Source of the DNA: Methylophilaceae bacterium
Lineage (GTDB): Bacteria; Pseudomonadota; Gammaproteobacteria; Burkholderiales; Methylophilaceae
Assembly (NCBI GenBank): GCA_028244835.1
Contig: JAOKBJ010000005.1
Coordinates: 61,595-125,594 of the forward strand
Reading direction: 5' to 3'
DNA length: 64,000 nucleotides
The notes beneath the pieces are model-generated. The model saw nothing but the letters and a program-made list of their open reading frames with translations, did no database searches and had not been told where the DNA came from. Positions within the stretch are counted from its first letter, which is position 1. Each line of letters starts with the position of its first letter. This document shows positions 9,322-19,303 of the stretch, piece by piece. Both the position numbers and the translations under genes were made by a program.

Positions 9322-10863
9322 ATGTGTGGAATAATCGGTATTGTTGCTAATAATCCTGTAAATCAAATGCTCTACGATGGTTTATTAGTTCTTCAACATA
9401 GAGGTCAAGATGCAGCTGGTATAGCTACCTGTAGTGCAGGTCGCATCAAAATGCATAAAAATAATGGTCTTGTAAAAGATGTTTTTCATACAAGGCATAT
9501 GAAAAATTTAACTGGCAATATTGGCATCGGCCATGTTCGCTATCCAACAGCGGGATCTTCTTCTCCAGCTGAAGCTCAACCATTTTATGTAAACTCCCCT
9601 TATGGAATTGTTCTAGGCCATAATGGAAACTTAACTAATTCCGATCGACTCAAAAATGACATGTTTAAAGAAGACCTTAGGCATATTAATACCAACTCAG
9701 ACTCAGAAGTTTTATTAAATGTTTTAGCTGATTCAATTGGAAAATCTACCAAAAAAAATGTTTTAACGTCTGATGTAATTTTTGAAGCAGTTAGCTCTGT
9801 ATATAATAGGTGTGAAGGTGCCTTCGCAGTTGTGTCTATGATTAATAATTTTGGATTGCTAGCTTTTAGAGATCCGAATGGTATTAGACCTTTAGTTATC
9901 GGTGTAAATGAGACAACAGACGGGCCTGAATATATTGTAGCCTCAGAAAGTGTAGCTCTTGATTTTTTAGGCTTTAAGCTTTTGAGAGATGTTGAACCAG
10001 GAGAGGCGATTTTTATTGATATGGATGGTAATTTTTATTCAAAGAAATGTATGCCAAATATCAAGCAATCACCATGTATTTTTGAGTATGTTTATCTAGC
10101 AAGGCCAGATTCAATGATTGATGGTATTTCTGTTTATCAAACTAGACTAAATATGGGCAAATCACTTGCTAAAAAAATTAAAAAAGAGTGGTCTGATATT
10201 AAAATTGATGTTGTTATACCTATTCCTGACACAAGTCGACCAAGTGCCCTTGAAGTTTCTCTGATGCTAAATGCAGATTTTCGTGAAGGTTTTATTAAGA
10301 ATAGATATATTGGAAGAACTTTTATTATGCCTGGGCAGGCGTTAAGGAAAAAATCTGTCAGACAGAAATTAAATCCAATTAAGGTAGAGTTTGAAGGTAA
10401 AAATGTTTTATTAATTGATGACTCCATTGTAAGGGGAACCACAGCAAGAGAGATTGTTCAGATGGCAAGAGATGCAGGGGCTAAAAATGTTTATTTGGCT
10501 TCTGCGGCCCCCCCAGTGAAGTACCCAAATGTATATGGTATTGACATGCCCTCAAGATTGGAGTTAATTGCTTTTAATAAAGCTGACAAGGATATATGTA
10601 AAGAAATTGGGGCAGATGGGTTGATTTATCAAGATTTGGATGAATTAAAGAAAAATATCACTCAAGAAAATAAAGATTTGAAAACGTTCGACTGTTCCTG
10701 TTTTGATGGAATATATGTCACAGGAGGGATTGATGAAAATTACTTAACAAAACTTGAGTCGTTAAGATCAGATAATATTAAAAATACTGACGTATCAATA
10801 ACAACCTCTCAATTAGACTTTAGCTTCTCACTCCCTGAGAATGAGGAAGGGGAGCCGGCTTAA
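9322..10863 (+). CDS. purF: Amidophosphoribosyltransferase
   Basis: Committed step of purine synthesis: PRPP plus glutamine to phosphoribosylamine. The catalytic cysteine follows the initiator Met (MCGIIGIV), and the class II glutamine amidotransferase domain includes HRGQDAAGIAT and GHVRYPTAGSS. The PRPP-binding loop VLLIDDSIVRGTTAREI lies near residue 365. Length of 513 residues is usual. It is the last gene of the long unit that starts upstream of the window; the next sequence holds the metZ leader. Confidence 0.97.
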   Translation: MCGIIGIVANNPVNQMLYDGLLVLQHRGQDAAGIATCSAGRIKMHKNNGLVKDVFHTRHMKNLTGNIGIGHVRYPTAGSSSPAEAQPFYVNSPYGIVLGHNGNLTNSDRLKNDMFKEDLRHINTNSDSEVLLNVLADSIGKSTKKNVLTSDVIFEAVSSVYNRCEGAFAVVSMINNFGLLAFRDPNGIRPLVIGVNETTDGPEYIVASESVALDFLGFKLLRDVEPGEAIFIDMDGNFYSKKCMPNIKQSPCIFEYVYLARPDSMIDGISVYQTRLNMGKSLAKKIKKEWSDIKIDVVIPIPDTSRPSALEVSLMLNADFREGFIKNRYIGRTFIMPGQALRKKSVRQKLNPIKVEFEGKNVLLIDDSIVRGTTAREIVQMARDAGAKNVYLASAAPPVKYPNVYGIDMPSRLELIAFNKADKDICKEIGADGLIYQDLDELKKNITQENKDLKTFDCSCFDGIYVTGGIDENYLTKLESLRSDNIKNTDVSITTSQLDFSFSLPENEEGEPA

Positions 10864-10875
10864 CCCTAAACATAC

Positions 10876-10904
10876 TTGTAATTTTTTTATATAAAGAGGA
10901 TACT
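10876..10904 (+). promoter_or_regulatory. Candidate promoter for the metZ leader
   Basis: TTGTAA and GATACT hexamers separated by exactly 17 nt. The expected transcription start (about 10911) coincides with the first base pairs of the upstream SAM-II-like aptamer, which supports both calls. Confidence 0.5.
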
Positions 10905-10911
10905 ATTTTTG

Positions 10912-10960
10912 TACGCTGTTTTGATTCAGATTGCAGGGCGTTAAAAAAAACTGCTAAACC
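10912..10960 (+). promoter_or_regulatory. SAM-II-like riboswitch aptamer 1 (upstream copy)
   Basis: H-type pseudoknot layout of the SAM-II (SAM-alpha) family. P1 is ACGCT (10913-10917) with GGCGT (10937-10941). A 13-nt loop leads to the conserved TTGC (10931-10934), and an 11-nt A-rich linker leads to the conserved GCTAAA (10953-10958), which pairs with TTGC to form P2. Loop and linker lengths equal those I recall for a structurally studied marine SAM-II RNA. The U-rich L1 departs slightly from the usual AUUU, so a SAM-V variant is possible. It is followed directly by an intrinsic terminator, suggesting transcriptional control. Confidence 0.68.
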
Positions 10961-10967
10961 GATTGAT

Positions 10968-11004
10968 ACCCGTTTTGGCAAATTAATGCTCAACGGGTTT
11001 TTTA
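10968..11004 (+). terminator. Intrinsic terminator between the two metZ-leader aptamers
   Basis: ACCCGTT (10968-10974) and AACGGGT (10992-10998) form a 7-bp stem with a 17-nt loop, followed by a run of T. It lies 10 nt after aptamer 1 and before aptamer 2, so it may be the expression platform of aptamer 1; it could also just end read-through from purF. No clear antiterminator was worked out by eye. Confidence 0.72.
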
Positions 11005-11049
11005 TTGGATTAAAGCTGTAATCAGAAATATAAATATTTGTAAGAAAGA

Positions 11050-11107
11050 AAGGTGGATTTATTCCAACTTGCTGCGCCTAGACACTTGTCAAAGTAGCTA
11101 AATAGGA
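11050..11107 (+). promoter_or_regulatory. SAM-II riboswitch aptamer 2 (ribosome-site proximal copy)
   Basis: Close to the SAM-II consensus. P1 is AGGTG (11051-11055) with CGCCT (11075-11079). L1 begins GATTTA (11056-11061), giving the conserved AUUU. CTTGC (11068-11072) pairs with GCTAAA (11097-11102) as P2. The linker holds a small extra hairpin, GAC/GTC. The element ends next to AGGA (11104-11107), the likely ribosome-binding site 13 nt before the metZ ATG, so SAM binding should block translation. Location upstream of metZ is the classic context of this class. Confidence 0.86.
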
Positions 11108-11120
11108 ATTAGAAAATTAA

Positions 11121-12284
11121 ATGAAAAATAAAAAAAAATTTGAAACAAATTCAGTAAGAGCTGGATCAATAAGGTCGGATCAAGGTGAGCATTCTGAGGC
11201 TCTATATTTAACCTCAAGTTTTGTGTTTAAAGATGCAAAGGAAGCTGCTGCTAGGTTTGCTAATTCTGAAGAAGGTAACATATACTCACGCTTCACCAAC
11301 CCTTCGGTAAAAATGTTTGAAGACCGCTTAGCAAGTCTTGAAGGTGCAGAGCAATGTGTTGCAACCTCCACTGGTATGTCAGCAATTTTAGCCAGTATAA
11401 TGAGTCTTTGTAATACAGGTGATCATATCGTAGTATCTAAAAGCGTATTTGGAACAACGGTAAAATTATTCGATAATATTTTAAAAAAATGGGGGCTAGG
11501 CGTAACCTATGTTTCCCTTACTAATTTAAATGAATGGCAAAATGCCGTTAAAAAAAATACAAAGTTATTTTTCGTGGAAACTCCCTCAAATCCATTAACA
11601 GAAATTTGCGATATTAGTGCTTTGGCAGATTTAGCACACCAGTCAAACAACCTTCTTATTGTTGATAATTGTTTTTGTACCCCAGCCCACCAATTACCAA
11701 TTCAATTTGGTGCTGATGTAATAATTCACTCTGCAACGAAATACCTTGACGGTCAGGGCAGGTGTCTCGGTGGAGCAGTTTTAGGTAAAAAGGGTCACAT
11801 GGAGCAGGTTGCGAACTTTTTAAGATCAGCCGGAACATCAATGAGTCCATTTAATGCCTGGATATTTTTTAAAGGATTAGAAACTCTTAAAATAAGAATG
11901 GATGCACATTCTGCGAAAGCAACTGAATTGGCTATATGGCTGGAGCAGCAAAAACAGGTAACAAAAGTTTATTATCCTGGATTACCCTCTCATCCTCAAT
12001 ATGAACTAGCTATGAAACAACAAAGTGCTGGTGGAGGAATTGTATCTTTCATAGTTGATGGAAATAAAATAGATGCATGGAATCTAATTGATTCAACTAA
12101 TTTAATTTCAATTACAGCTAATTTAGGAGACACAAGATCAACCATTACTCATCCAGCAACAACCACTCACTCAAGACTTTCTCAGATAGAAAGGGATAAG
12201 ACAGGTATAGGTGATAATCTTATTAGAATTGCCGTTGGGTTAGAGGATATTGATGATATAAAATCAGACTTATCAGCACTCTAA
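11121..12284 (+). CDS. metZ: O-succinylhomoserine sulfhydrylase
   Basis: PLP enzyme of the Cys/Met metabolism family that makes homocysteine directly from an acylhomoserine and sulfide. The PLP lysine is in IHSATKYLDGQG (about residue 207); SGMSAI-type and FVETPSNP motifs are present. The DGQGRCLGGA segment is typical of MetZ rather than MetB or MetY. Length of 387 residues fits. It is preceded by tandem SAM-II-like aptamers, so it should be repressed when SAM is plentiful. Two MetY homologues elsewhere in the window make overlapping sulfhydrylase capacity likely. Confidence 0.9.
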   Translation: MKNKKKFETNSVRAGSIRSDQGEHSEALYLTSSFVFKDAKEAAARFANSEEGNIYSRFTNPSVKMFEDRLASLEGAEQCVATSTGMSAILASIMSLCNTGDHIVVSKSVFGTTVKLFDNILKKWGLGVTYVSLTNLNEWQNAVKKNTKLFFVETPSNPLTEICDISALADLAHQSNNLLIVDNCFCTPAHQLPIQFGADVIIHSATKYLDGQGRCLGGAVLGKKGHMEQVANFLRSAGTSMSPFNAWIFFKGLETLKIRMDAHSAKATELAIWLEQQKQVTKVYYPGLPSHPQYELAMKQQSAGGGIVSFIVDGNKIDAWNLIDSTNLISITANLGDTRSTITHPATTTHSRLSQIERDKTGIGDNLIRIAVGLEDIDDIKSDLSAL

Positions 12285-12375
12285 ATTAAGCAATTCCTAG
12301 TAATATTTTCAGCTATATACATGCTAAAATAAAGTTAATATCTCCTTCAAATTAATAGTTAAATTTTAAAAAAAT

Positions 12376-14946
12376 ATGGATGAATTCGCAAAAGAAACAC
12401 TCCCTGTAAACCTAGAAGATGAAATGAAAACTTCCTACTTAGATTACGCAATGAGCGTAATTGTTGGTAGAGCTTTACCTGATGTTAGAGACGGTCTTAA
12501 ACCAGTCCATAGAAGAGTTCTATATGCAATGCATGAATTGAGCAATGGCTTCAACAGGCCTTATAAAAAATCTGCACGTATTGTTGGCGATGTTATTGGT
12601 AAATATCACCCTCATGGAGATACTGCAGCTTATGACACTATAGTTCGAATGGCTCAAGATTTTAGTTTGAGATATATGCTAGTTGACGGCCAAGGCAATT
12701 TTGGTTCTGTTGATGGTGACAATGCAGCAGCAATGAGGTATACCGAAATTAGAATGTCAAAAATATCACATGAATTATTGGCTGATATTGACAAAGAAAC
12801 GGTTGATTTTGGGCCTAATTATGATGGATCTGAATTCGAACCTTTAATTATGCCTACCCGTATTCCAAATTTATTAATCAATGGGAGTTCCGGCATTGCT
12901 GTTGGCATGGCTACAAATATACCTCCTCATAATTTAGCTGAAACAATAGATGCAGCTTTGGCATTGCTATCAAATCAAGAAATAACTATAGATGAATTAA
13001 TAAAATTTATCCCCGCGCCTGATTTCCCAACGGCAGGAATTATTCATGGAACAAGTGGTGTGAAAGAAGGCTATAGAACTGGAAGAGGTCGAGTTGTTAT
13101 GAGAGGCAGAGTTCACTTTGAGCCACTTGAAAAGGGAAATCGTGAAGCCATAATAGTTGACGAACTCCCTTACCAAGTAAATAAAAAGAACTTCATTCAA
13201 AAAATTGCAGAATTAGTTACCGAAAAAAAAATAGAAGGTATTTCTGACTTAAGAGATGAGTCAGATAAATCTGGAATGCGGGTGGCGATCGAGCTAAAAA
13301 GAGGAGAAATTCCTGATGTTGTATTAAATAACCTTTACAAACAAACACAACTTCAAGATAGTTTTGGGATGAACATGGTCGCTTTAATAAATGGCCAGCC
13401 TCGATTATTAAACCTAAAAGAAATTTTAGATGCTTTCTTGAAGCATCGAAGAGAAGTTGTAACCAGAAGAACAACTTTCGAACTCAAAAAGGCTAGAAAC
13501 CGTGGACATATTTTAGAGGGTTTAGCTGTTGCATTAGCAAATGTTGATGAAATGATTAAAATTATTAAAGCAGCTCCAACACCTCCTGAAGCTAAAGAGG
13601 GGTTAATGAAAAAGTCATGGGATTCACCTGTTGTTAAAGCAATGTTGAAAAAGGCATCAGAAGATTTATCAAAACCAGATGGCCTCCCAAAGCAATTCGG
13701 TTTAAAAGACGGGGGATATAAATTATCTGATTTACAAGCCCAAGAAATACTTCAGCTAAGACTTCAAAGGTTAACTGGATTAGAGCAAGAAAAAATTGTA
13801 AGTGAATACCAAGAGGTTATGAATACCATAGTTGATTTATTAGATATTTTATCTAATTCTAAACGTGTGACAAAAATGATCAGTGACGACCTTGAAGAAA
13901 TGAAGTTGGAGTATGGAGATAAGAGAAGAAGTGAGATTGTTGAAAATGCTGAAGACTTATCTATTGAAGATCTAATAACACCTCAAGAAATGGTTGTGAC
14001 CTTATCTAATTCTGGTTACATTAAAGCTCAAGTTTTAGATGATTATAGGGCCCAAAAAAGAGGAGGTCGAGGTAAGCAAGCAATGACAGCTAAGGATGAT
14101 GACTTTATTGAGCAAATGTTTGTTGCAAACTCACATGACAATATCCTTTGTTTTTCAAGTCGTGGACAAGTTTACTGGTTAAAGGTTTACGAGGTTCCTC
14201 AGGGAAGTCGAATAAGTAAAGGTAAGCCTATAATAAATCTATTTCCAATAATGCCTGGAGAAAAAATAAATGCAATCCTGGCTGTAAAAGATTTTGTTGA
14301 AGACCAATATATTTTTATGGCAACGTCTAAAGGCACAGTTAAAAAAACACCCCTTTCAGATTTTGCTAACCCTAGAAAATCAGGAATCATAGCAATTAAA
14401 TTAGACAATGGTGATTTTTTGATTGGCGCACTAGTAACAAACGGAAGTAATGATATTGTATTGGTATCTAATGGAGGAAAGGCTGTTTGGTTTGACGAAA
14501 CAGCTGTTAGAAGCATGGGTAGAAATGCTCGTGGGGTTAGAGGTATGAAACTGCCTGAAAAGCAACAGGTTTTATCACTTCTAGTAGCTTTTTCAGAGTC
14601 CGAATCAGTTTTAGTAGCGACAGAGAATGGGTATGGGAAAAGAACGCAATTATCAGAATTTAGACGATCCGGAAGAGGAACTCAAGGAGTTAAGGCAATC
14701 CAAGTGAGCGATAGAAATGGTATTGTAGTTGCTGCAAGATTAGTAGGAGATCAAGATGAAATTATGCTTATTACAACTGGCGGAGTTTTAATAAGAACGC
14801 GAGTTAGTGAAATACGTGAGCTTGGAAGAGCAACTCAGGGTGTCACTTTAATTAATCTAGGTAAGGATGAAAAGCTATCTGGATTAGCAAAAATTGTTGA
14901 AACAGATCATATAGATGACGACGGCCAAGATGAGTTGCAAATTTAA
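12376..14946 (+). CDS. gyrA: DNA gyrase subunit A
   Basis: Breakage-reunion subunit of gyrase, which introduces negative supercoils. Catalytic Tyr is in AAAMRYTE at residue 122, numbering identical to E. coli. The quinolone-determining region reads [10 protein letters not shown], with Thr at position 83 and Asp at 87. The C-terminal beta-pinwheel carries the GyrA box as QKRGGRG near residue 558, and repeated blade motifs such as [10 protein letters not shown] and GRATQGVTL. Length of 856 residues is normal. It is followed by serC with an overlap. Confidence 0.98.
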   Translation: MDEFAKETLPVNLEDEMKTSYLDYAMSVIVGRALPDVRDGLKPVHRRVLYAMHELSNGFNRPYKKSARIVGDVIGKYHPHGDTAAYDTIVRMAQDFSLRYMLVDGQGNFGSVDGDNAAAMRYTEIRMSKISHELLADIDKETVDFGPNYDGSEFEPLIMPTRIPNLLINGSSGIAVGMATNIPPHNLAETIDAALALLSNQEITIDELIKFIPAPDFPTAGIIHGTSGVKEGYRTGRGRVVMRGRVHFEPLEKGNREAIIVDELPYQVNKKNFIQKIAELVTEKKIEGISDLRDESDKSGMRVAIELKRGEIPDVVLNNLYKQTQLQDSFGMNMVALINGQPRLLNLKEILDAFLKHRREVVTRRTTFELKKARNRGHILEGLAVALANVDEMIKIIKAAPTPPEAKEGLMKKSWDSPVVKAMLKKASEDLSKPDGLPKQFGLKDGGYKLSDLQAQEILQLRLQRLTGLEQEKIVSEYQEVMNTIVDLLDILSNSKRVTKMISDDLEEMKLEYGDKRRSEIVENAEDLSIEDLITPQEMVVTLSNSGYIKAQVLDDYRAQKRGGRGKQAMTAKDDDFIEQMFVANSHDNILCFSSRGQVYWLKVYEVPQGSRISKGKPIINLFPIMPGEKINAILAVKDFVEDQYIFMATSKGTVKKTPLSDFANPRKSGIIAIKLDNGDFLIGALVTNGSNDIVLVSNGGKAVWFDETAVRSMGRNARGVRGMKLPEKQQVLSLLVAFSESESVLVATENGYGKRTQLSEFRRSGRGTQGVKAIQVSDRNGIVVAARLVGDQDEIMLITTGGVLIRTRVSEIRELGRATQGVTLINLGKDEKLSGLAKIVETDHIDDDGQDELQI

Positions 14947-16006
14947 TTTTTCTGCTGGACCAGCAACTCTCCCTAAGGATGTGTTAGTTAAAGCACAATC
15001 TGAATTTTTAGATTGGAATGGAACTGGCATGTCAGTTATGGAGATGTCTCACAGGGGAAAAGAGTACGCTCCTATTTTGCAAAATGCAGGCGCAGATTTA
15101 AAAAAGCTGTTAGATTTACCTGAGAATTATAAAGCATTATTTCTTCAAGGTGGGGCCGTAACACAAAACTTTATGGTACCAATGAACTTGTTGGATAAAA
15201 GAACAGCAAGTTATGTGGTTTCAGGTTATTGGTCAAAAAGAACTTTTAACGATGCACAACCTTTCTCAGGAATTAACATCGCTGCTTCTTCTGAAAGCAT
15301 AAACTATACCAAAGCCCCAAAGATTGAGTCGTGGGAGTACAAAAAAAATGATGCGTATATTCATTTTTGTTCAAATGAAACTGTGGACGGGGTAGAGTAT
15401 TTTGATGACCCAAATATTAAAGATATACCAATTGTTTGTGATATGTCTTCAAACATATTGTCGAAACCGATCAACATTTCTAGTTACGGTGTTATATATG
15501 CTGGAGCCCAAAAAAATATTGGACCTGCAGGCCTAACTATACTAATTGTAAGAGACGACTTATTAGATTTTGCAGATAAGAAAACTCCTTCAACATTAAA
15601 CTGGAAAATACAATCAGAAAATAATTCTATGATTAATACACCTGCCTCATATGGAATTTATATTGCAGGATTAGTATTCGATTGGTTGATAAAGCAGGGG
15701 GGCTTAGGCTCTATTGAAAAGATTAACATTAAAAAATCAAATTACCTTTATGATTTTATTGATTCAACTGATTTTTACATTAATAATGTAGATAAAGTAA
15801 ATAGATCAAGAATGAATATAACATTCAATATTTATAATGATGAATTAACTAGTGATTTTTTAGCTGGTGCTGAAAAAAATGGCTTGTTTGGCTTAAAGGG
15901 ACATCGAGCAATTGGTGGGCTAAGAGCTTCAATATATAATGCAATGTCATTTGAAGGCGTCATTGCTCTGGTAGACTATATGAAAGAATTTAAAAATACC
16001 CATTAG
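14930..16006 (+). CDS. serC: Phosphoserine aminotransferase
   Basis: PLP enzyme that makes 3-phosphoserine (serine synthesis) and acts in pyridoxal phosphate synthesis. The N terminus [15 protein letters not shown] and the PLP lysine in [12 protein letters not shown] are diagnostic; [21 protein letters not shown] closes the protein. I choose the ATG giving [12 protein letters not shown] because SerC normally begins within a few residues of NFSAGPA; an ATG 15 nt upstream is also possible. Either start overlaps the gyrA 3' end. The order gyrA-serC-pheA-hisC is common in betaproteobacteria. Confidence 0.95.
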   Translation: MSCKFNFSAGPATLPKDVLVKAQSEFLDWNGTGMSVMEMSHRGKEYAPILQNAGADLKKLLDLPENYKALFLQGGAVTQNFMVPMNLLDKRTASYVVSGYWSKRTFNDAQPFSGINIAASSESINYTKAPKIESWEYKKNDAYIHFCSNETVDGVEYFDDPNIKDIPIVCDMSSNILSKPINISSYGVIYAGAQKNIGPAGLTILIVRDDLLDFADKKTPSTLNWKIQSENNSMINTPASYGIYIAGLVFDWLIKQGGLGSIEKINIKKSNYLYDFIDSTDFYINNVDKVNRSRMNITFNIYNDELTSDFLAGAEKNGLFGLKGHRAIGGLRASIYNAMSFEGVIALVDYMKEFKNTH

Positions 16007-17068
16007 ATGAAAAAAAATCTTGATAAACTTAGAGATGAGATAGACAAAGTTGATACTAAATTATTAAATTTAATATCAAAGAGAGCTTGTATTGCTCAAA
16101 AGGTCGGTAAGCTTAAAAATGATGGGGTTATATATCGACCAGAAAGAGAGGCTCAGGTTCTTTTGAGATTATTAAAAGAAAATAACGGTCCACTTTCAGA
16201 TGAAAGTATAGCCAATATTTTTAAATCAGTTATTTCTAATTGCCGTGCATTAGAAAAAAAATTAAGTGTTTCTTTCTTGGGGCCACTAGGAACATTTAGC
16301 GAAGAAGCAACTATTCGACAATTTGGCGAGAATATTCAAACCATTCCAACAGATAGTATTGATGAGGTTTTTAATGACGTTCAGTCTGGAATTGCACATT
16401 ATGGAGTTGTTCCTGTTGAAAATTCTACTGAGGGAGCAATTAGCAGAACCTTGGATTTGTTATTAACTAAAGATTTAAATATTTGTGGGGAAATAATTCT
16501 TCCTGTGCATCATTTCTTTCTGTCAAAAAATAATAATATTAAACAAATTAAAACTATTTATGCTCATGGACAATCTTTAGCCCAATGCCATGATTGGCTT
16601 ATGAACAAAGCTCCCGATATAAAAAAAGTTTCTGTAATGAGTAATGCCGAAGGTGCAAAACTTGCTTCAAAAGAAAAAAATACAGCAGCAATTGCAAGTA
16701 GCAGAGCTGCTGATTTATTTAATTTAAAAATGTTATTTGAAAATATTGAAGATGAACAAAATAATTCAACCAGATTCTTAGTTTTATCTTCACAAAACGT
16801 AAAACCTTCTAATAATGATAAAACTTCAATTGTGGTTGCAACAAAGAATAAGCCAGGTGCTATAGCTGAATTAGTAGCCCCTTTTGCAAAAAATAAAGTT
16901 AGTATGACTAAGCTTGAATCAAGGCCAGCTAAAATTGGCATGTGGGAATATGTTTTTTTCATTGATATTGAAGGACATCAAACTAATAAATCAGTTAAAG
17001 CTGCCCTAAACATAATTGAATCAAAAGCATCTTTTATGAAGATACTCGGTTCTTATCCTAAAAATTAA
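16007..17068 (+). CDS. pheA: Bifunctional chorismate mutase / prephenate dehydratase
   Basis: Makes phenylpyruvate from chorismate for phenylalanine. An AroQ-type chorismate mutase occupies about residues 1-85 (LRDEIDKVDTKLLNLISKRA). The dehydratase domain starts with SFLGPLGTFSEEA and includes VPVENSTEGAI and the threonine motif region NNSTRFLV. A C-terminal ACT domain (about 272-350, KPGAIAELVAPFAKNKVSMT) contains the ESRP phenylalanine-binding motif (LESRPAKIGMWEY). Feedback inhibition by phenylalanine is therefore likely. The start codon immediately follows the serC stop. Confidence 0.97.
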   Translation: MKKNLDKLRDEIDKVDTKLLNLISKRACIAQKVGKLKNDGVIYRPEREAQVLLRLLKENNGPLSDESIANIFKSVISNCRALEKKLSVSFLGPLGTFSEEATIRQFGENIQTIPTDSIDEVFNDVQSGIAHYGVVPVENSTEGAISRTLDLLLTKDLNICGEIILPVHHFFLSKNNNIKQIKTIYAHGQSLAQCHDWLMNKAPDIKKVSVMSNAEGAKLASKEKNTAAIASSRAADLFNLKMLFENIEDEQNNSTRFLVLSSQNVKPSNNDKTSIVVATKNKPGAIAELVAPFAKNKVSMTKLESRPAKIGMWEYVFFIDIEGHQTNKSVKAALNIIESKASFMKILGSYPKN

Positions 17069-17077
17069 TTTTTTGTT

Positions 17078-18178
17078 ATGTCTATTGAAGTTCCAAATTA
17101 TATTTCCAACATAGATCCTTATCAGGGTGGAAAGCCAATTAAAGAAGTAGCACGTGAGATTGGTATTTCAGAAGAAAAGATTATTAAACTAGCTTCGAAT
17201 GAAAACCCAATGGGCATAAGTCCTTTTGCAAAAAAAGCATTAAAAAATGCCTTATCTGAAGTTCATCGATATCCCGATGGGAATGCATATTATCTAAAAG
17301 AAGCATTGAGTAAAAAATTTTTCTTAGATACAAATCAACTCATAATTGGTAATGGTTCAAATGATATTTTAGAGTTAGCTGCAAGAACTTTTGTTACCAG
17401 AGGAGATCAGGTACTTTATTCTGAACATGCTTTTGCGGTTTATAAAATAGTAAGTCAAGCTATTGGCGGTGATGGTATTGAAGCTCCTTCTGCTAATTAC
17501 TCTCATGATTTAGATGCTTTTTTATCATTGATTTCTGATAAAACAAAATTAATTTTTATTGCTAATCCTAACAACCCAACTGGCACTTTAATTAGTAAGA
17601 AAATTTTAAAAAACTTTTTAAGTAAGGTTCCGGAGAGAATCGTTGTCGTTTTAGATGAGGCTTATGATGAGTATCTTGAAGATAGTTTAAAATCTGATTC
17701 ATTTGAGTGGCTTAAAGATTATAAAAATCTTTTAATCTCACGAAGTTTTTCAAAAGCATATGGCTTAGCAGGTTTAAGAATTGGCTATGGAGTTGCGGCA
17801 CCTGAACTAATTGAAGTAATGAATAGAGTGCGACAACCATTTAATGTCAATCATTTTGCTCAAATTGCAGCAATAGCTTCTCTTGATGATGAAAATTTTA
17901 TTGAAGAAAGCCGAAGCATTAATAATTTGGGTATGAAACAATTGACCAATGCTTTTAATGCTTTAAATTTAAAATTTATTCCATCTTATGCTAATTTTGT
18001 AAGTTTTAAATTAGAAGACGAAAAGATCGCAATGATGTATTATCACCATTTGTTAAATAATGGGGTGATAGTTAGACCCATAGCTAATTATGACTTACCT
18101 GAATTTTTAAGAGTTAGTGTCGGTTTACAACGTGAAAACGAAATATTTATTAAATACTTAAGTAACTGTAATATATAG
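17078..18178 (+). CDS. hisC: Histidinol-phosphate aminotransferase
   Basis: Class II PLP aminotransferase, 366 residues. The motifs KLASNENPMGISP, ANPNNPTGTLI, VLDEAYDEY and the PLP lysine in SRSFSKAYGLAGLRIGYG are all clear. In this pheA-hisC-aroF setting the enzyme often also handles aromatic amino acids, supplying the last transamination of phenylalanine or tyrosine; that role is inferred from context. No other his genes are in the window. Confidence 0.92.
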   Translation: MSIEVPNYISNIDPYQGGKPIKEVAREIGISEEKIIKLASNENPMGISPFAKKALKNALSEVHRYPDGNAYYLKEALSKKFFLDTNQLIIGNGSNDILELAARTFVTRGDQVLYSEHAFAVYKIVSQAIGGDGIEAPSANYSHDLDAFLSLISDKTKLIFIANPNNPTGTLISKKILKNFLSKVPERIVVVLDEAYDEYLEDSLKSDSFEWLKDYKNLLISRSFSKAYGLAGLRIGYGVAAPELIEVMNRVRQPFNVNHFAQIAAIASLDDENFIEESRSINNLGMKQLTNAFNALNLKFIPSYANFVSFKLEDEKIAMMYYHHLLNNGVIVRPIANYDLPEFLRVSVGLQRENEIFIKYLSNCNI

Positions 18179-18185
18179 GATTTTT

Positions 18186-19208
18186 ATGATTATAGTAATG
18201 AACAATTCAGCAACAGAAGAGCATATTGATAATGTTCTTAAAAAAATTAAAGAAAAAGGACTTGAAGGGACGGTTTCAAAAGGAACTGAAAAAACAGTTA
18301 TTGGAGCAGTAGGTGACGAGCGACTTCTGGATTCTGAGTTATTACAATCTTTACCCGGGGTTGAGCAAGCACTTAGTATTGTAAAGCCCTATAAGATTGT
18401 TGGGCGTGAATGGCACCCTGAAGATAGTGTTGTGGATGTAAAAGGACATTTAATTGGTGGAAATCATATTCAGATTGTATCCGGCCCGTGTTCTGTTGAG
18501 ACGCCAAAACAGATGAAAGAATCAGCAGATGGTGTCAAAGCTGCTGGTGTTAAATTAATGCGAGGAGGGGCTTTTAAGCCGAGATCAAGCCCTTATTCGT
18601 TTCAAGGTGCTGGTTTAGATGGGTTAGATATGTTTAGGAAGGCTGCAAATGACTCGGGCCTTCCAATGGTAACTGAGCTTTTAGATGTTAGACATCTAGA
18701 TGCATTTCTAGAAAAAAAAGTTGATGTTATTCAAATTGGCACAAGAAATATGCAAAATTTTGAATTACTTAAAGAAGTAGGGAAAATAAATGTACCAGTA
18801 ATTTTAAAAAGAGGAATGTCGGCCACAATATCTGAATGGCTTATGGCAGCAGAATATATAGCTATAGGTGGCAATCATAATATTATTTTTTGTGAGAGAG
18901 GAATAAGAACATTTGAAACAGCATATAGGAATGTTTTAGACGTTACAGCAATTCCAGTTTTAAAAAAAGAAACACATCTACCAGTTATTGTAGATCCTTC
19001 TCATGCAGGAGGTAAGGCATTTATGGTTCCCGCTCTTTCACGTGCAGCTATAGCTGCTGGTGCAGATGGGCTTTTAGTTGAAATGCATCCAAACCCATGT
19101 GAAGCATGGTGTGATGCTGATCAAGCAATCACTCCCGAAGAATTAAAAACTTTAATGAAAGATTTAACTGCAATTGCTAAGGTTTTAGGACGTTCTATAT
19201 CAGAATAA
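18186..19208 (+). CDS. aroF: DAHP synthase (3-deoxy-7-phosphoheptulonate synthase), type I-beta
   Basis: First step of the shikimate pathway: phosphoenolpyruvate plus erythrose 4-phosphate. An N-terminal ferredoxin-like regulatory domain (about residues 1-70) precedes the KDO8P/DAHP barrel, as in Thermotoga-type enzymes. Catalytic and metal motifs include VSGPCSVE, MRGGAFKPRSSPYSFQG, ILKRGMSATISEW and VDPSHAGGK. It completes an aromatic block with pheA and hisC and ends at an intrinsic terminator. The gene name is used loosely, since this type is also called aroG or aroA in different genomes. Confidence 0.93.
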   Translation: MIIVMNNSATEEHIDNVLKKIKEKGLEGTVSKGTEKTVIGAVGDERLLDSELLQSLPGVEQALSIVKPYKIVGREWHPEDSVVDVKGHLIGGNHIQIVSGPCSVETPKQMKESADGVKAAGVKLMRGGAFKPRSSPYSFQGAGLDGLDMFRKAANDSGLPMVTELLDVRHLDAFLEKKVDVIQIGTRNMQNFELLKEVGKINVPVILKRGMSATISEWLMAAEYIAIGGNHNIIFCERGIRTFETAYRNVLDVTAIPVLKKETHLPVIVDPSHAGGKAFMVPALSRAAIAAGADGLLVEMHPNPCEAWCDADQAITPEELKTLMKDLTAIAKVLGRSISE

Positions 19209-19235
19209 CTCATGGATATCATGAGTTTTCTTTAG
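19207..19235 (+). terminator. Intrinsic terminator after the gyrA-aroF unit
   Basis: AACTCATG (19207-19214) and CATGAGTT (19220-19227) form a perfect 8-bp stem with a 5-nt GATAT loop, followed by a T-rich tract. The stop codon of aroF is inside the stem. It separates the aromatic block from the pqq operon. Confidence 0.85.
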
Positions 19236-19303
19236 ATATTTTCCCCTGTCTCATTCAATAGCTATCATTCAATATTCTTCTTTAATAATATTTAAGGTAA
19301 TTC

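Noticed and set aside
10912..10960. Definite SAM-V assignment of the first metZ-leader aptamer
   Set aside because: Loop and linker lengths fit SAM-II and I cannot separate SAM-II from SAM-V variants without covariance models, so it is called SAM-II-like only.
12626..12660. Quinolone resistance mutation in gyrA (Thr at position 83)
   Set aside because: Threonine here is the natural residue in several bacterial groups, and without relatives for comparison it cannot be called a resistance change.
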